64,000 nucleotides of DNA from UBA1366 sp047602575 (GCA_047602575.1 JASGGY010000003.1:806001-870000); one strand, 5' to 3'. Counted from the stretch's first letter, positions 26,161 through 35,931 are shown. Numbers and translations are program-made. Notes: a model not told the origin generated them from the letters alone.

Positions 26161-26706
26161 TTGACAACCCGTGACTTTTTCGCAAACGCAGCTGCCGCAA
26201 TCGATGCGTCGCTGACAAAGCCGCGCGACGAGGCGCTGCGCAGAAAGGTGAAAGCCTTCGCCGTGATCTACAGTGTGCTGGTGCTCATCACAACGGTTCA
26301 GTTTTCGTTCCGGATGAAATTCCTCATCGGGCTGGGTGTGGCTGCGGCTGGCTTCCTGCTGTTCAAGCTGTTCCGGAAAAGCGGCATTGCGCCACTTTTG
26401 CTGGCGGCGGCGGTGGTGGTGTCGGTGTTTCTGGCGCTGAGCATTCTCGTGCCGGTCACGGTGATCGTCTGCTGCTATTTTCTGGTTAAAGGCTACCGCA
26501 CCGCGCGGTATCTGACGGCGATTTACGCGCTGGGCGCGGCGGCGTTTCTGGGGCTGCATCTGTTCAAAACCGGCATCCCGCGCGAAACCATCGCCCTTTC
26601 CCTGTTCATCGCCGCGGGCGTGCAGTTTGTGTTCTTTACGTTTTCTGTGTGTCTGCTTTTATGCAGCCGAACCATGAAAGCTTTTACCGACTCTCCCGCG
26701 CTTTGA
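26161..26706 (+). CDS. small membrane protein, third of three paralogues
   Basis: This 181-residue protein has a soluble N-terminus (TTRDFFANAAAAIDASL), then hydrophobic segments including LIGLGVAAAGFLLFKL, LLLAAAVVVSVFLALSILV and FFTFSVCLLLC, with a C-terminal RTMKAFTDSPAL. I chose TTG 26161 because AAAGGAG lies 8 bases upstream; a GTG at 26116 overlaps the previous stop but has no such site. Function unknown. Confidence 0.65.
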   Translation: MTTRDFFANAAAAIDASLTKPRDEALRRKVKAFAVIYSVLVLITTVQFSFRMKFLIGLGVAAAGFLLFKLFRKSGIAPLLLAAAVVVSVFLALSILVPVTVIVCCYFLVKGYRTARYLTAIYALGAAAFLGLHLFKTGIPRETIALSLFIAAGVQFVFFTFSVCLLLCSRTMKAFTDSPAL

Positions 26707-26719
26707 GATGCGCTTCAGC

Positions 26720-26935
26720 CTAAAGAAAAAGCATATGCTCAATTTTAAAGCGCACAAATAGAATCACAAAATAACAGCTAACATACAAATTTGCTAAGAG
26801 AAGCAAAGTATTAAACCATAAAACAATGGGTTTCCAAAGGGTACGTAGTTGCCGCGCATGGCAACTTTACCCTTTTGGTGGGGGTGTGTCGATGCTGCCG
26901 TGCGCGGCAGCACGGGCAAAGCTCCCTGACAATAA
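26720..26935. repeat. intergenic element, right-hand end only
   Basis: The 313-base gap between the membrane protein and leuS holds no gene. It contains an A/T-rich stretch like the cores of the paired palindromic elements, then ACAATGGGTTTCCAAAGGGTA. The hairpin half-site is expanded by an inner TTGCC...GGCAA stem at 26848-26864. A second hairpin, TGCTGCCGTGCGCGGCAGC, follows from about 26892. It is related to the ends at 39370, 51296, 56850 and 60357. Confidence 0.55.
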
Positions 26936-27018
26936 AGTTTATCTACAGTCTGAGCGTAATAAAATGCGCTTATTTATAAAAAAACCTGCCGCATGGCGGC
27001 GGAATGGAGTTTCGTCTT

Positions 27019-29440
27019 ATGAAGTACGCGTTCACCGAAATCGAAAAAAAATGGCAGAAAATCTGGGAGGACAACTATACCTTCCGCGCGGGCACGGATT
27101 ACACCAAGCCAAAGTTCTACGCGCTGGTGGAATTCCCCTACCCCTCCGGCGCAGGGGCTGCACGTCGGTCATCCCCGCCCCTATACCGCGATGGACATCG
27201 TATCGCAGAAAGCGGCGTTTGGAGGGCTATAACGTGCTGTTCCCCATGGGCTGGGACGCGTTCGGACTGCCGACGGAGAATTTCGCCATCAAGAATAAAA
27301 TCCACCCCGCCATCGTCACAAAAAACAACGTCGCGCGCTTCAAAGGGCAGCTCAAGGCACTGGGCTTCAGCTTCGACTGGAACCGCGAGGTCAACACCAC
27401 CGATCCGGATTATTATAAATGGACGCAGTGGATATTTCTGCAGCTGTTCAAAAAAGGGCTTGCCTATAAAAAGGAAATGCCGGTCAACTGGTGTACGTCC
27501 TGCAAAGTGGTGCTTGCCAACGAGGAAGTCGTGGGCGGCGTATGCGAGCGCTGCGGCGGCGAGGTTGTCCGCAAGGTTAAAAGCCAGTGGATGCTGAAAA
27601 TCACCGCTTATGCCCAGCGCCTGATTGACGACCTGGAGCGAGGTCAATTACATCGACCGCATCAAAGTCACCGCAGACCAATTGGATCGGCCGCTCGACG
27701 GGTGCGGAGGTGGATTTTGACACCACCGCCGGCGACAAGCTGCGTGTTTACACCACGCGTCCGGACACGCTGTTCGGCGCGACCTACATGGTCATCTCTC
27801 CCGAGCATCCCTATCATCGAAAAATGGGCGGACAAGCTTGAGAATCTCGCCGAAGTCAAGGCATATCAGGAAAAGCAGCCGCGCGGAAATCCGACTTTGA
27901 ACGCACAGAAATTGTCAAGGAAAAAACCGGCGTGCGGCTTGAGGGCGTGAAAGCGATCAATCCCGTCACCGGCACGGAAATTCCGATCTTCATCTCGGAC
28001 TATGTCCTGATGAGCTACGGCACGGGCGCCATTATGGCAGTGCCCGCCCACGACACACGCGACTGGGAATTTGCAAAGGAGTTCGACTTGCCCATTATCG
28101 AGGTCGTCAAGGGCGGCGATGTCAGCGATGAGGCGTTCACCGACTGCGAAACCGGCGTAATGGTCAACTCCGGCTTCTTAGACGGACTTTCCGTAGAGGA
28201 CGCAAAGGTGAAAATCAAGGCATGGCTTGAGGAAACAGGGCATGGGTGAGACCAAGGTCAACTACAAGCTGCGCGACTGGGTTTTCTCGCGCCAGCGCTA
28301 CTGGGGCGAGCCGATTCCGATTGTTTATTGCGAACAGTGCGGGCTATGTTCCCCTGCCCGAAAGCGCAGCTGCCGCTCACGCTGCCGGATGTGGACAGCT
28401 ATCTGACCCACCGAGGACGGCGAAAGCCCGCTGGCCACGACTGACGAGACTGCATCAATACCACCTGCCCGTGCTGCGGCGGACCCGCGCAGCGCGAAAC
28501 CGACACCATGCCCCAGTGGGCAGGCTCTTCATGGTACTTCCTGCGCTACTGCGATCCGCACAACGACGAAACGCTCGCTTCCAAGGAAGCCATCGACTAC
28601 TGGATGCCGGTGGACTGGTACAACGGCGGCATGGAGCACACCACACTGCATCTGCTCTATTCCCGCTTCTGGCACAAATTCCTTTACGACATCGGCGTCG
28701 GTCACGACCAAAGAGCCCTATATGAAGCGCACCAGCCACGGCATGATTCTGGGCGAGGACGGACAAAAAATGTCCAAGTCGCGCGGCAACGTCATCAATC
28801 CCGACGAGATCATCGCCGAATACGGCGCGGACACCATGCGCTTGTATGATAATGTTCATCGGCGACTTTGAGAAAGCCGCACCGTGGAGCGCGCAGCGCT
28901 ATCAAGGGCTGCAAACGCTTCTTAGACCGCGTGTGGGCGTTACAGGACAAGGTCGTTCCCGGCGACACCTACCGCGACGCGCTCACGGGCGCGTTCCACC
29001 GGACGATTAAGAAAATCACCTCCGACATTGAAACCCTGAAATTCAACACCGCCATCGCTGCGCTGATGGCGCTGCTCAACGACATCACCGCCACCGGCGA
29101 AATCAACCGCGCGGAGCTGAAAACCTTCCTCATCCTGCTCAATCCCTTTGCCCCCCACATCACCGAGGAGATTTTCTCCGCACAGCAATTCGGCGGCATG
29201 ATCACCGGACAAGCATGGGTGAAGTTCGACGAAGCCCTTTGTGCGGAAAACACGATGGAAATCGTCCTCCAGATCAACGGCAAGGTGCGCGGCAAGGCAA
29301 CCCTGCCCGCGGGCGCTTCCCAGGACGACGCACTCGCCGCAGCAAAAGCAGATGAGCGCATCGCCGCCGCAATCGCGGACAAAACCATCGTCAAGGAAAT
29401 TTTCGTCAAGAACAAGCTGGTCAATATCGTCGTGAAATAA
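27019..29440 (+). pseudogene. leuS: leucyl-tRNA synthetase, ~15 insertion-type frameshifts
   Basis: Joined across frames, this is a complete class I LeuRS: KYAFTEIEKKWQKIWEDN at the N-terminus, HVGHPRPYTAMDI (the HIGH region), WDAFGLPTENFAIKN, the editing domain with SYGTGAIMAVPAHD, KMSKSRGN (KMSKS) and a C-terminal NKLVNIVVK. The frame changes at about 27157, 27211, 27638, 27673, 27812, 27876, 28245, 28344, 28370, 28406, 28437, 28447, 28702, 28848 and 28897. Each is explained by one extra base, except 27876 (two extra or one missing). Removing 16 bases leaves 801 residues, the normal length. No in-frame nonsense or missense decay is evident. GGAG precedes ATG 27019 by 9 bases. The enzyme is essential, so a poorly polished consensus is the likeliest cause. 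Confidence 0.9.
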
Positions 29441-29446
29441 CATTAC

Positions 29447-29483
29447 AGAGAGCCGAAGCTTACGTTTCGGCTCTCTTTTTTTG
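29447..29483 (+). terminator. terminator of leuS
   Basis: Stem AGAGAGCCGAA / TTCGGCTCTCT is followed by seven T residues, seven bases after the leuS stop. Confidence 0.88.
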
Positions 29484-29505
29484 CAGAAAAATTCATACGG
29501 ACGGA

Positions 29506-29535
29506 TTGATAAATGCAGGTGCAATATGCTATACT
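29506..29535 (+). promoter_or_regulatory. promoter of the SGNH hydrolase
   Basis: TTGATA and TATACT are 18 bases apart, with an extended -10 TGC directly before TATACT, 31 bases upstream of the start codon. Confidence 0.75.
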
Positions 29536-29566
29536 AATCATAGAAATAACTGTGGAGTGAATTGTG

Positions 29567-30640
29567 ATGAAAAAGATGTTTGCGATGATTTTAGCGGCGG
29601 CCTGTGCATTTTGCATGAGCATTTGCGCCTATGCCGAACCGTCCGATGCTTCCGGTGCTGAGCAGCCGCAGAGCCTGCTTGTGCTGGGCGACTCCATCGC
29701 CGCGGGCTACGGGCTGAAAAACTATAACCCATCGGATTTATACAAAACCACATCGTTCGGCAATCTGCTTGCCAAGGATTACGGGTTGAAGGATACCTAC
29801 CGCAACTTTGGGCACGACGGGCTGACCTCGTGGGAGCTGCTTGATAACCTGCGCGCCGGACAGTATGATGATTATTTAAACAGCGATGTGATCGTGATCT
29901 CCATCGGCGGAAACGACCTGCTCGGGGAATTGTTCAACTTCATCCAAAACGATTTATACGGCGGTGAAATCTCCGCCGAAACCCTCTCGCCCGAGGTCAT
30001 GCGCGACAAGGGCGTGATTGCGAAATTCGGCAAAGCGCTGGCGAAAATGGCACTCAATCTGGCTAATTTAGACGACCACATCGACGGCATCACCGCTTAT
30101 ATCCGCGAAAAAAATCCGACCTCCAATCTGATTCTGCTCACCCTTTACAACCCGCTCGAGGAATTCAACGACGTGCCGCTCATCCAGAACTCGACCACCA
30201 AAAACATCGCCGCACTCAACGAAACCATCACGCGTTGTTCCAAGAACGACGACGGCGGCGTGGTTTATACCGTCGCGGACGTGGCTGCGGCTTTTTCCGG
30301 ACGCAACACGGAGCTGACCAACATCAAGCAAGCCGACATCCACCCCAACGCCGCCGGCCACGCGCTGATCAAAGAGGTTGTGTCGCGGCACATCGACGCG
30401 TTTGACTACGCAAACCCGCCTGCAGCACCCCTGCCGCAGGCGCATACCGCCGCGGTCACAACGAACACCGCCGAACACCCCGCGAACACCGCACCGCCCG
30501 CCGAAGCGCAGCAGACCTTTGCCCCGCAGCAAACTCCCCAGCCGGAGGACGCACCGACCAATCCCGCTCTGATCGCAGTGTGCGCCATCGCAGGGCTTGC
30601 GGCGCTGGGTGTCGCCCTGCGGATCAAGCTGCGAAAATGA
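29567..30640 (+). CDS. membrane-anchored SGNH/GDSL hydrolase
   Basis: This 357-residue protein begins with a signal peptide (KKMFAMILAAACAFCMSICAYA). The SGNH blocks are visible: block I LVLGDSIAAGYG with nucleophile Ser43, block III SIGGNDLLGELF, and block V DIHPNAAGHAL. A Pro/Ala/Thr-rich spacer follows and the C-terminus has one membrane segment (LIAVCAIAGLAALGVAL) and the basic tail RIKLRK, so it is a surface-tethered esterase or lipase acting outside the cell. GGAG precedes ATG 29567 by 9 bases; GTG at 29564 is possible. Substrate unknown. Confidence 0.85.
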   Translation: MKKMFAMILAAACAFCMSICAYAEPSDASGAEQPQSLLVLGDSIAAGYGLKNYNPSDLYKTTSFGNLLAKDYGLKDTYRNFGHDGLTSWELLDNLRAGQYDDYLNSDVIVISIGGNDLLGELFNFIQNDLYGGEISAETLSPEVMRDKGVIAKFGKALAKMALNLANLDDHIDGITAYIREKNPTSNLILLTLYNPLEEFNDVPLIQNSTTKNIAALNETITRCSKNDDGGVVYTVADVAAAFSGRNTELTNIKQADIHPNAAGHALIKEVVSRHIDAFDYANPPAAPLPQAHTAAVTTNTAEHPANTAPPAEAQQTFAPQQTPQPEDAPTNPALIAVCAIAGLAALGVALRIKLRK

Positions 30641-30650
30641 TTTTACACCG

Positions 30651-30679
30651 TTGACAAAAAGCGCCTGTTCTGTTATAAT
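30651..30679 (+). promoter_or_regulatory. consensus promoter of the zinc-ribbon pair
   Basis: TTGACA and TATAAT are separated by 17 bases, with transcription starting near 30686. This leaves a leader of about 115 bases before the ATG at 30801. The leader contains GGAAAACGC and GCGAGGTGAACGCC stretches but I could not assign it to a riboswitch class. Confidence 0.85.
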
Positions 30680-30800
30680 ACAAATAACGTTTTCTGAAAT
30701 AATCAAGAACAAGCGCTTGGCGCGGAAAACGCAACCCGCAACGAAAGCGAGGTGAACGCCCCCATTTGCGCTTTGTGCAGAGAGCGCCGGGGGGATTGCC

Positions 30801-32615
30801 ATGTATTGTCCGTCCTGCGGCGAAAAGACAGCCGCCGCCGACCGGTTCTGCCGGATGTGCGGCGTGGATTTCCTCGCCCCTGTGTCTGCCGGCCCTCATG
30901 AAAAAAAGCCGTTGAACAAAAAGCGCGCCGCCGTTGTGATCGCTGCGCTGGCGCTGTGCGCCGGACTTGGCGCGGGCGGGCTTGTCTGGGAGCATATTCA
31001 TATCAGGCACGTGTTCGCTGAATTTAAGGATTGTATCGCCGACGGCGACGTGCAGAAAGCGCAAGAACGCTATGCGGTCTTTTCCGATGACAAGATGCTG
31101 CGAAATTCCGCAAACGCCTATCTTGCCGATTACATAGACGACCTCACCGACCGCGTTCTGCTCGATTCGCTGACCATTGAGGAAGCAGACGACCTCTTTG
31201 ACGCGCTTGCCGAGGAGGAGCTTTACAGCGAGAACAAAATCGACGCCGCCAAAACGCGGCTGTCCGGATATATGGAAACGGGCATGACCATCACAGATCT
31301 GAATGAATCCTTTGCTTCCGGTGCGTATGAAAGCGTGCTTTTATACGCAAAAAGATTTGCGACGGATCATCCCTATTATGCGCAGGCACAAGCTTTGTAC
31401 GAACAAGCTTTGCCGCTCTATGCCGATCAAGCGCTTGCCGAAAGTGCGCGCAAGGCTGATGCCGCCGATTATCAATCCGCGTTGTATATACTCGACGAGG
31501 TGATCAATCTGCTGCCGGATGATGCAAGGCTGACCGCGGCGCGCGCGGATTATGACAACAAGCGCATTGTCGCACAGTCGCTTGCCGACTTTACGCTTCT
31601 GGTTACCCACACGGTGAACATTGACGAAGACTGCGCGCCGCTGACAAGCAGCTCATTTTATCAAGCCTTTGCGGTGCAGGACGGCTGGCTGTATTATACC
31701 CAGACGGACACCAATGAAAATGGGCTTTTCCGCGTAAAAACCGATGGCACGGATAAGCAGACCCTGTTTACCAGTGCGACCTATATCAACACGCTCACAC
31801 TCGACGGCAAATATGTTTATTTTATCAATGTGTATCAAAGTCTGATGCGGTATGATATGGAAACCGCCGAGCTGATTGCATATCCGGCTGATAACACCTT
31901 TCACCTTACGGTTCACGGCGACTGGATCTATTATCTGAAATACGACCCTCAAACCGACACCAGCAACGCGACCCTTTACCGCATCGCCGCAGACGGTCAG
32001 TCCGCACCCGTACCGCTCGCCACCGATGTCATTTCCGACTATTATATCCATGCGGATGTTATCTATTATGCCACAGGCGACGGGTGTCTCTATACCTGCA
32101 AACTTGACGGCAACAATGTGACCGCCCTGCTGCAAAACGATCCCACCGTATCGGATATGACAATCTTCATCGGCGCGACGGATGACGCACTCTTTTATAG
32201 TAACAACAGCATGGTCTACAGTATACCGCTCCACGTGCCATATACCTATGCACAACCGATCAATACCGAATCAGGCAGCGGTGGACTGGATGCACTGGTC
32301 GACAACGGAAAGATTTATTTCAGCAACTCCGATACCAGTTCTCTTTATTCCATGAATCCTGACGGCAGTGATGTCAAAGAACTGTTTACCGCAGACACTT
32401 ATTATTATGGGTTTACCTTTGGTGACGGCGCGGTCTATCTCAATGGGATGCAAGGCTATACACGGTATGACCTGAAAACCGGCGCGCATAAGCTGCTTGT
32501 GAGAACGGTATCGATTGACGAAGATGCCGTCGGTGATGACGTGAATGAAGCCCAATTGACCACTGCCAGTGAAAAAGAAACCATTCTTCAACAAAGCGAG
32601 GCAGAAAGCGAATGA
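30801..32615 (+). CDS. zinc-ribbon, single-pass protein with DUF5050-like propeller domain (first copy)
   Basis: This 604-residue protein has an N-terminal zinc ribbon with Cys3, Cys6, Cys17 and Cys20 and one membrane segment (VVIAALALCAGLGAGGLVW, about 45-63). A helical TPR-like region follows (residues 65-230). The C-terminal half has recurring YYTQTDTNENGLFRVKTDGT-type strands, as in DUF5050/WD-like proteins that report a value per blade. With a cytoplasmic zinc ribbon, the propeller should lie outside. It overlaps the next gene by four bases and the two are paralogues. The function is unknown; a sensor of cell-surface state is one guess. Confidence 0.72.
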   Translation: MYCPSCGEKTAAADRFCRMCGVDFLAPVSAGPHEKKPLNKKRAAVVIAALALCAGLGAGGLVWEHIHIRHVFAEFKDCIADGDVQKAQERYAVFSDDKMLRNSANAYLADYIDDLTDRVLLDSLTIEEADDLFDALAEEELYSENKIDAAKTRLSGYMETGMTITDLNESFASGAYESVLLYAKRFATDHPYYAQAQALYEQALPLYADQALAESARKADAADYQSALYILDEVINLLPDDARLTAARADYDNKRIVAQSLADFTLLVTHTVNIDEDCAPLTSSSFYQAFAVQDGWLYYTQTDTNENGLFRVKTDGTDKQTLFTSATYINTLTLDGKYVYFINVYQSLMRYDMETAELIAYPADNTFHLTVHGDWIYYLKYDPQTDTSNATLYRIAADGQSAPVPLATDVISDYYIHADVIYYATGDGCLYTCKLDGNNVTALLQNDPTVSDMTIFIGATDDALFYSNNSMVYSIPLHVPYTYAQPINTESGSGGLDALVDNGKIYFSNSDTSSLYSMNPDGSDVKELFTADTYYYGFTFGDGAVYLNGMQGYTRYDLKTGAHKLLVRTVSIDEDAVGDDVNEAQLTTASEKETILQQSEAESE

Positions 32616-34504
32616 GCGATCCTGTGATTTGTAAACACTGCGGAACCCGATTTTCACCCGCCGATTCCGTTTGTCCGGCTTGCGGAGAAGCCCTCGTGCC
32701 GCAGAACGCTGACTTTGCTGTAATTCCGGAAGCTGTGCGCATTCTGCCCGAAGAGCCGGCTTTGCCCGCAGCGGAGGCGCAGGCGATCCCGCCCGCCGCG
32801 GAGGATGATGTTCCAGCCAAACCGCAGCACCTGAAACGCAAGCTCGCGATCCTTGTGCCGTGTGCGGCGCTGCTGTGCGCGGGAATCGGCTATTACGCGG
32901 TGCAGGAAAGCCGCCACCGCCATGTGCAGGAAATCGAGCAGGCGCTGGACGACTTTAAAGCGGACATTGCCGCAAACAAATTCGACGACGCGCAGATTCT
33001 GCTGGATACCACGCTTTCCGGCGAAAAGGACGCCGAGATTGATACATACTTAAGCGACTATCTCGACGGCATCATCCGCGCGTATTACTTTCACCCCGCC
33101 GATGTTGCGCTGACGGCTGAGCAGGCGCAGGGCATCGACGCGCTGGGCGTGCTGGACAAGCATAAGACCGCGGCGTTTGCGGCGGATGTGTCCGACGACA
33201 AACAGGGTGAGGTTACGACGCTGACCCCGCCGGAAGAGGTGCAGGCGGTACTGGACGGCGGTGACAGCTATACTGCCATGCTGCGCGCGAAAACCCTGAC
33301 AGAAACCTATCCGGATTTTCATCCGGACAAGGCGTTGGTGGAAAGCCTTTACCTCAGAGCACAGGACGCGGTAAGAATCGAAAACATCGACTATGCGCGG
33401 GAACAGGCGCGCTTGGGTGAATATGGCTTCTGCGCCGATATATTGACGGATGTTGTCAAATCCTTCCCGGACGGCAAGGATCCCACACTTGACAAGTTGA
33501 TTCTGACTTATACACAAATGAAAAACAACCCCACACAGCCGCTGCTTGACTCCGCCGTTGTAAGCCTTGCGCAGGAATTTGACGACGGCGCGGTCAATAC
33601 CCAGCCCTATCCGTATGCCAGCAGCTGGGCGTCGATGCAGTTTGCTTTTCAGGGTGATTTTGTTTATTTTTTTGATAACGGTGCAATCTACCGCGCCAAT
33701 CAGGATTTCACCCAGCCGCAGAAGCTTCTGGAGGTTTCCGTTGACATCCGCGAGATGCAGATTCAGGGAAGCGATTTGTTTTTCACCACAAAACCGGGCT
33801 ACCTGTACCGGTATAACACCGCGGAGGGCACGCTCTCCTGCCTGCTGAAGGAACCCGTTTACGGCATCACCGTCGACGGCGACACGCTCTATTACGAGAC
33901 CGAAATGCAAACGGAGAGCTACCTGCTCTATCAGCTGCACACCCTGACCCTTTCCACCATGAAGCAGACCCTCGTCACGGACCAGCCCTTGAGCTTGTAT
34001 CTAGTCGCGGACGGCAAGGTGTTCTTTTCTTCGCAGGGCGATTGCACGTTTTATTGCTGTAACACCGACGGAACGGACCTCACGCTGCTTTCCGGTTCGA
34101 TCAATGCGACTTCCCTCCACTACAGTGACGGAACGCTTGTCATCACCGCCGACATGTCCAGCATCTACACCCTTGCTGCCAATGCGATAAGCCCAAACAA
34201 GCTGAAATTGCTCTATGAATACACCGGCATCTCCACCTCCGGTGCGGTGAAATTCGGCGATACCGTTTATGCCGAGGCGGGAGGCGGTTCTGGCTTCTAC
34301 GCCATTGACAAAAGCGGTCAAGCAAAGACCATCGTATCCTTCCCCAATCAGAGCTATGGATTTTTTCCCGTTGGGGATTGCTTGTATTATTACTATTACA
34401 CCGCGCTGGGCGGAAACGCCGAAGCAGATTCCCAAGTGCTGACATTGGCGCGCTTTGATCCCGCAACCGGCGCGAACGATGTGCTTTATCAGTGGAATTC
34501 TTAA
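32612..34504 (+). CDS. zinc-ribbon, single-pass protein with DUF5050-like propeller domain (second copy)
   Basis: This 630-residue paralogue of the preceding gene has the zinc ribbon Cys7, Cys10, Cys21, Cys24, a Pro/Ala/Glu-rich linker, a membrane segment (LAILVPCAALLCAGIGYYAV) and helical repeats up to about residue 310. A propeller-like C-terminus follows, with FQGDFVYFFDNGAIYRAN and ADGKVFFSSQGDCTFYCCN blades. The four-base ATGA overlap shows translational coupling. Sequence similarity to copy one is weak outside the ribbon and blade patterns, so the duplication is old. Confidence 0.72.
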   Translation: MSDPVICKHCGTRFSPADSVCPACGEALVPQNADFAVIPEAVRILPEEPALPAAEAQAIPPAAEDDVPAKPQHLKRKLAILVPCAALLCAGIGYYAVQESRHRHVQEIEQALDDFKADIAANKFDDAQILLDTTLSGEKDAEIDTYLSDYLDGIIRAYYFHPADVALTAEQAQGIDALGVLDKHKTAAFAADVSDDKQGEVTTLTPPEEVQAVLDGGDSYTAMLRAKTLTETYPDFHPDKALVESLYLRAQDAVRIENIDYAREQARLGEYGFCADILTDVVKSFPDGKDPTLDKLILTYTQMKNNPTQPLLDSAVVSLAQEFDDGAVNTQPYPYASSWASMQFAFQGDFVYFFDNGAIYRANQDFTQPQKLLEVSVDIREMQIQGSDLFFTTKPGYLYRYNTAEGTLSCLLKEPVYGITVDGDTLYYETEMQTESYLLYQLHTLTLSTMKQTLVTDQPLSLYLVADGKVFFSSQGDCTFYCCNTDGTDLTLLSGSINATSLHYSDGTLVITADMSSIYTLAANAISPNKLKLLYEYTGISTSGAVKFGDTVYAEAGGGSGFYAIDKSGQAKTIVSFPNQSYGFFPVGDCLYYYYYTALGGNAEADSQVLTLARFDPATGANDVLYQWNS

Positions 34505-34558
34505 CGTACTTCCGCTGATTTCTACGTAAACAAAATCCGCGGCATCGCTCCGAAAGGG

Positions 34559-34587
34559 TTGACGCTGCGGACTTTTCATTATATAAT
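34559..34587 (+). promoter_or_regulatory. promoter of rpe
   Basis: TTGACG and TATAAT are separated by 17 bases, 18 bases before the start codon. A weak TCCGC...GCGGA stem at 34537-34573 overlaps the -35 and may terminate the upstream operon. Confidence 0.8.
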
Positions 34588-34605
34588 AAGACGGGGGGAA
34601 TGTAG

Positions 34606-35253
34606 ATGAAAACTTTGGTATCCGCTTCCATACTGGGCTGTGACCTCAGCCGGCTCGCGGCGGAAATCGCGCGCTGTGAAGCCGCGGGCGCGGACTGGAT
34701 TCACTTTGACGTGATGGACGGCGCTTTTGTTAATAACATCAGCTTCGGTGTGCCGGTTTTACAGGCGGTGCGAAAGGTCACCGCGCTTCCGCTGGACGTG
34801 CATCTGATGATCAGTGAGCCGGCGCGGTTCGTGCGCGCATTTGCCGACGCGGGTGCGGACTGGATCACCGTTCACGCCGAGGCTTGTTCGGATCTGCCGC
34901 AGACGCTCCGGCTCATCCGCGCTTTGGGCAAAAAAGCGGGCGTAACGCTCAAGCCCGCGACACCGCTCTGCTTTATTGAGCCGGTGCTGGAGCTTGCCGA
35001 CCTGGCGCTGGTGATGTCCGTTGAACCGGGCTTCGGCGGACAAGCCTTTCTGCCGGAATCCGCCGCACGGGTCAAAGCGCTTCGCGAAGCCGCCGACGCG
35101 CGCGGGCTTGACCTGCGCATCGAGGTGGACGGGGGCATCAGCGACAAAACCGCGCCCCTCGTCAAAGCCGCGGGCGCGGATGTGCTGGTATCGGGGAGCT
35201 GGCTGTTCGCCGCCGAAAACATGGCTGCGCGCGTGGCGGCACTCAAGGCATAA
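34606..35253 (+). CDS. rpe: ribulose-phosphate 3-epimerase
   Basis: This 215-residue TIM-barrel enzyme interconverts ribulose- and xylulose-5-phosphate. The signatures are VSASILGCDLSRL, WIHFDVMDGAFVNNISFG with metal-binding His and Asp, DVHLMISEP, MSVEPGFGGQAF and EVDGGIS. GGGGGGAA precedes the ATG. It ends only 6 bases from the convergent mecA-like gene. Confidence 0.96.
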   Translation: MKTLVSASILGCDLSRLAAEIARCEAAGADWIHFDVMDGAFVNNISFGVPVLQAVRKVTALPLDVHLMISEPARFVRAFADAGADWITVHAEACSDLPQTLRLIRALGKKAGVTLKPATPLCFIEPVLELADLALVMSVEPGFGGQAFLPESAARVKALREAADARGLDLRIEVDGGISDKTAPLVKAAGADVLVSGSWLFAAENMAARVAALKA

Positions 35254-35259
35254 GAAACC

Positions 35260-35931
35260 CTACCGATCCCGACCGGTGAGCGTTTCGATCGCGCGGGCGG
35301 GAACAAGCAGCGTGCAATGCTCGGCGGTGACGGCGGCAAGGATTTCGCCCGCCCCGTGAGAAAAGTCGTCGAGCAATCCTGCAAACCTGCGCGCGGGCTT
35401 TCCGCTGCAGCGCAGAACAAGCCGGTATTTCTGCGCACCGTCGGCATATAACTCGCTTTCCGTGATGAAATCGCCGCCGTCCTCAAGCGCCGCGCGCGCA
35501 AAACCGAACAGCTGACCAAAGTCGTCAAATTCACAGACCGTTGTTTTCAGCGCGGGCGTCGTTTCGCCCGCTTTTTCTTTTTTCACCGGCCTGTACCGAC
35601 TGCCGGAGCGGAACGAATCGCCTTTGGGCGGGCGTCCCGTTCCCGCTTCGTCACTTTCGCGAAGCGACTCATTCTGATTGTTTTTTAAGCCCACCTGCGA
35701 AATATAAATCACCACACTGCCGTCGTCCGCTTCAAACGCTTCCACAAACAGCCTGCCGTCGTCGAACTCAAAGCCGCTGTGCGTTTTCACCGCGATGAGC
35801 AGCTCCGTCAGCAGCGCCCTTGCCCCGTCACCGCCGCCGTCGAGATCGTCGAACTGCACCCCGTACTGCCCAAGCTCCTCCTTAGAAATCTCCACCTTCA
35901 CCGTCGCCGCGCCGATCAGATCTATCTTCAA
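35260..35931 (-). CDS. MecA-like ClpC adaptor
   Basis: This 223-residue protein has the MecA/YpbH N-terminus KIDLIGAATVKVEISKEELG and a C-terminal domain with CEFDDFGQLFGFARAAL, YRLVLRC and ending ARAIETLTG. The two are separated by a long charged linker (about residues 95-130). Family members deliver substrates to the ClpCP protease. The start is TTG at 35931 with an AGAGG site upstream; further in-frame upstream codons add non-conserved sequence. Confidence 0.8.
   Translation of the reverse strand: MKIDLIGAATVKVEISKEELGQYGVQFDDLDGGGDGARALLTELLIAVKTHSGFEFDDGRLFVEAFEADDGSVVIYISQVGLKNNQNESLRESDEAGTGRPPKGDSFRSGSRYRPVKKEKAGETTPALKTTVCEFDDFGQLFGFARAALEDGGDFITESELYADGAQKYRLVLRCSGKPARRFAGLLDDFSHGAGEILAAVTAEHCTLLVPARAIETLTGRDR

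Noticed and set aside
26707..27018. Leucine T-box or other riboswitch before leuS
   Set aside because: No T-box GGGTGGnACCGCG sequence or specifier stem is visible; the gap is repeat-element sequence.
26826..27950. A 374-codon frame apparently starting in the palindromic repeat upstream of leuS
   Set aside because: Its C-terminal part is one of the leuS frames; the N-terminal part translates an intergenic repeat.
30686..30800. Known riboswitch in the leader of the zinc-ribbon operon
   Set aside because: No class-specific conserved motif was recognisable and no terminator stem is present.
32612..34504. Second copy as a recent duplication
   Set aside because: Only the domain plan and zinc ribbon are shared; the sequences have diverged strongly.
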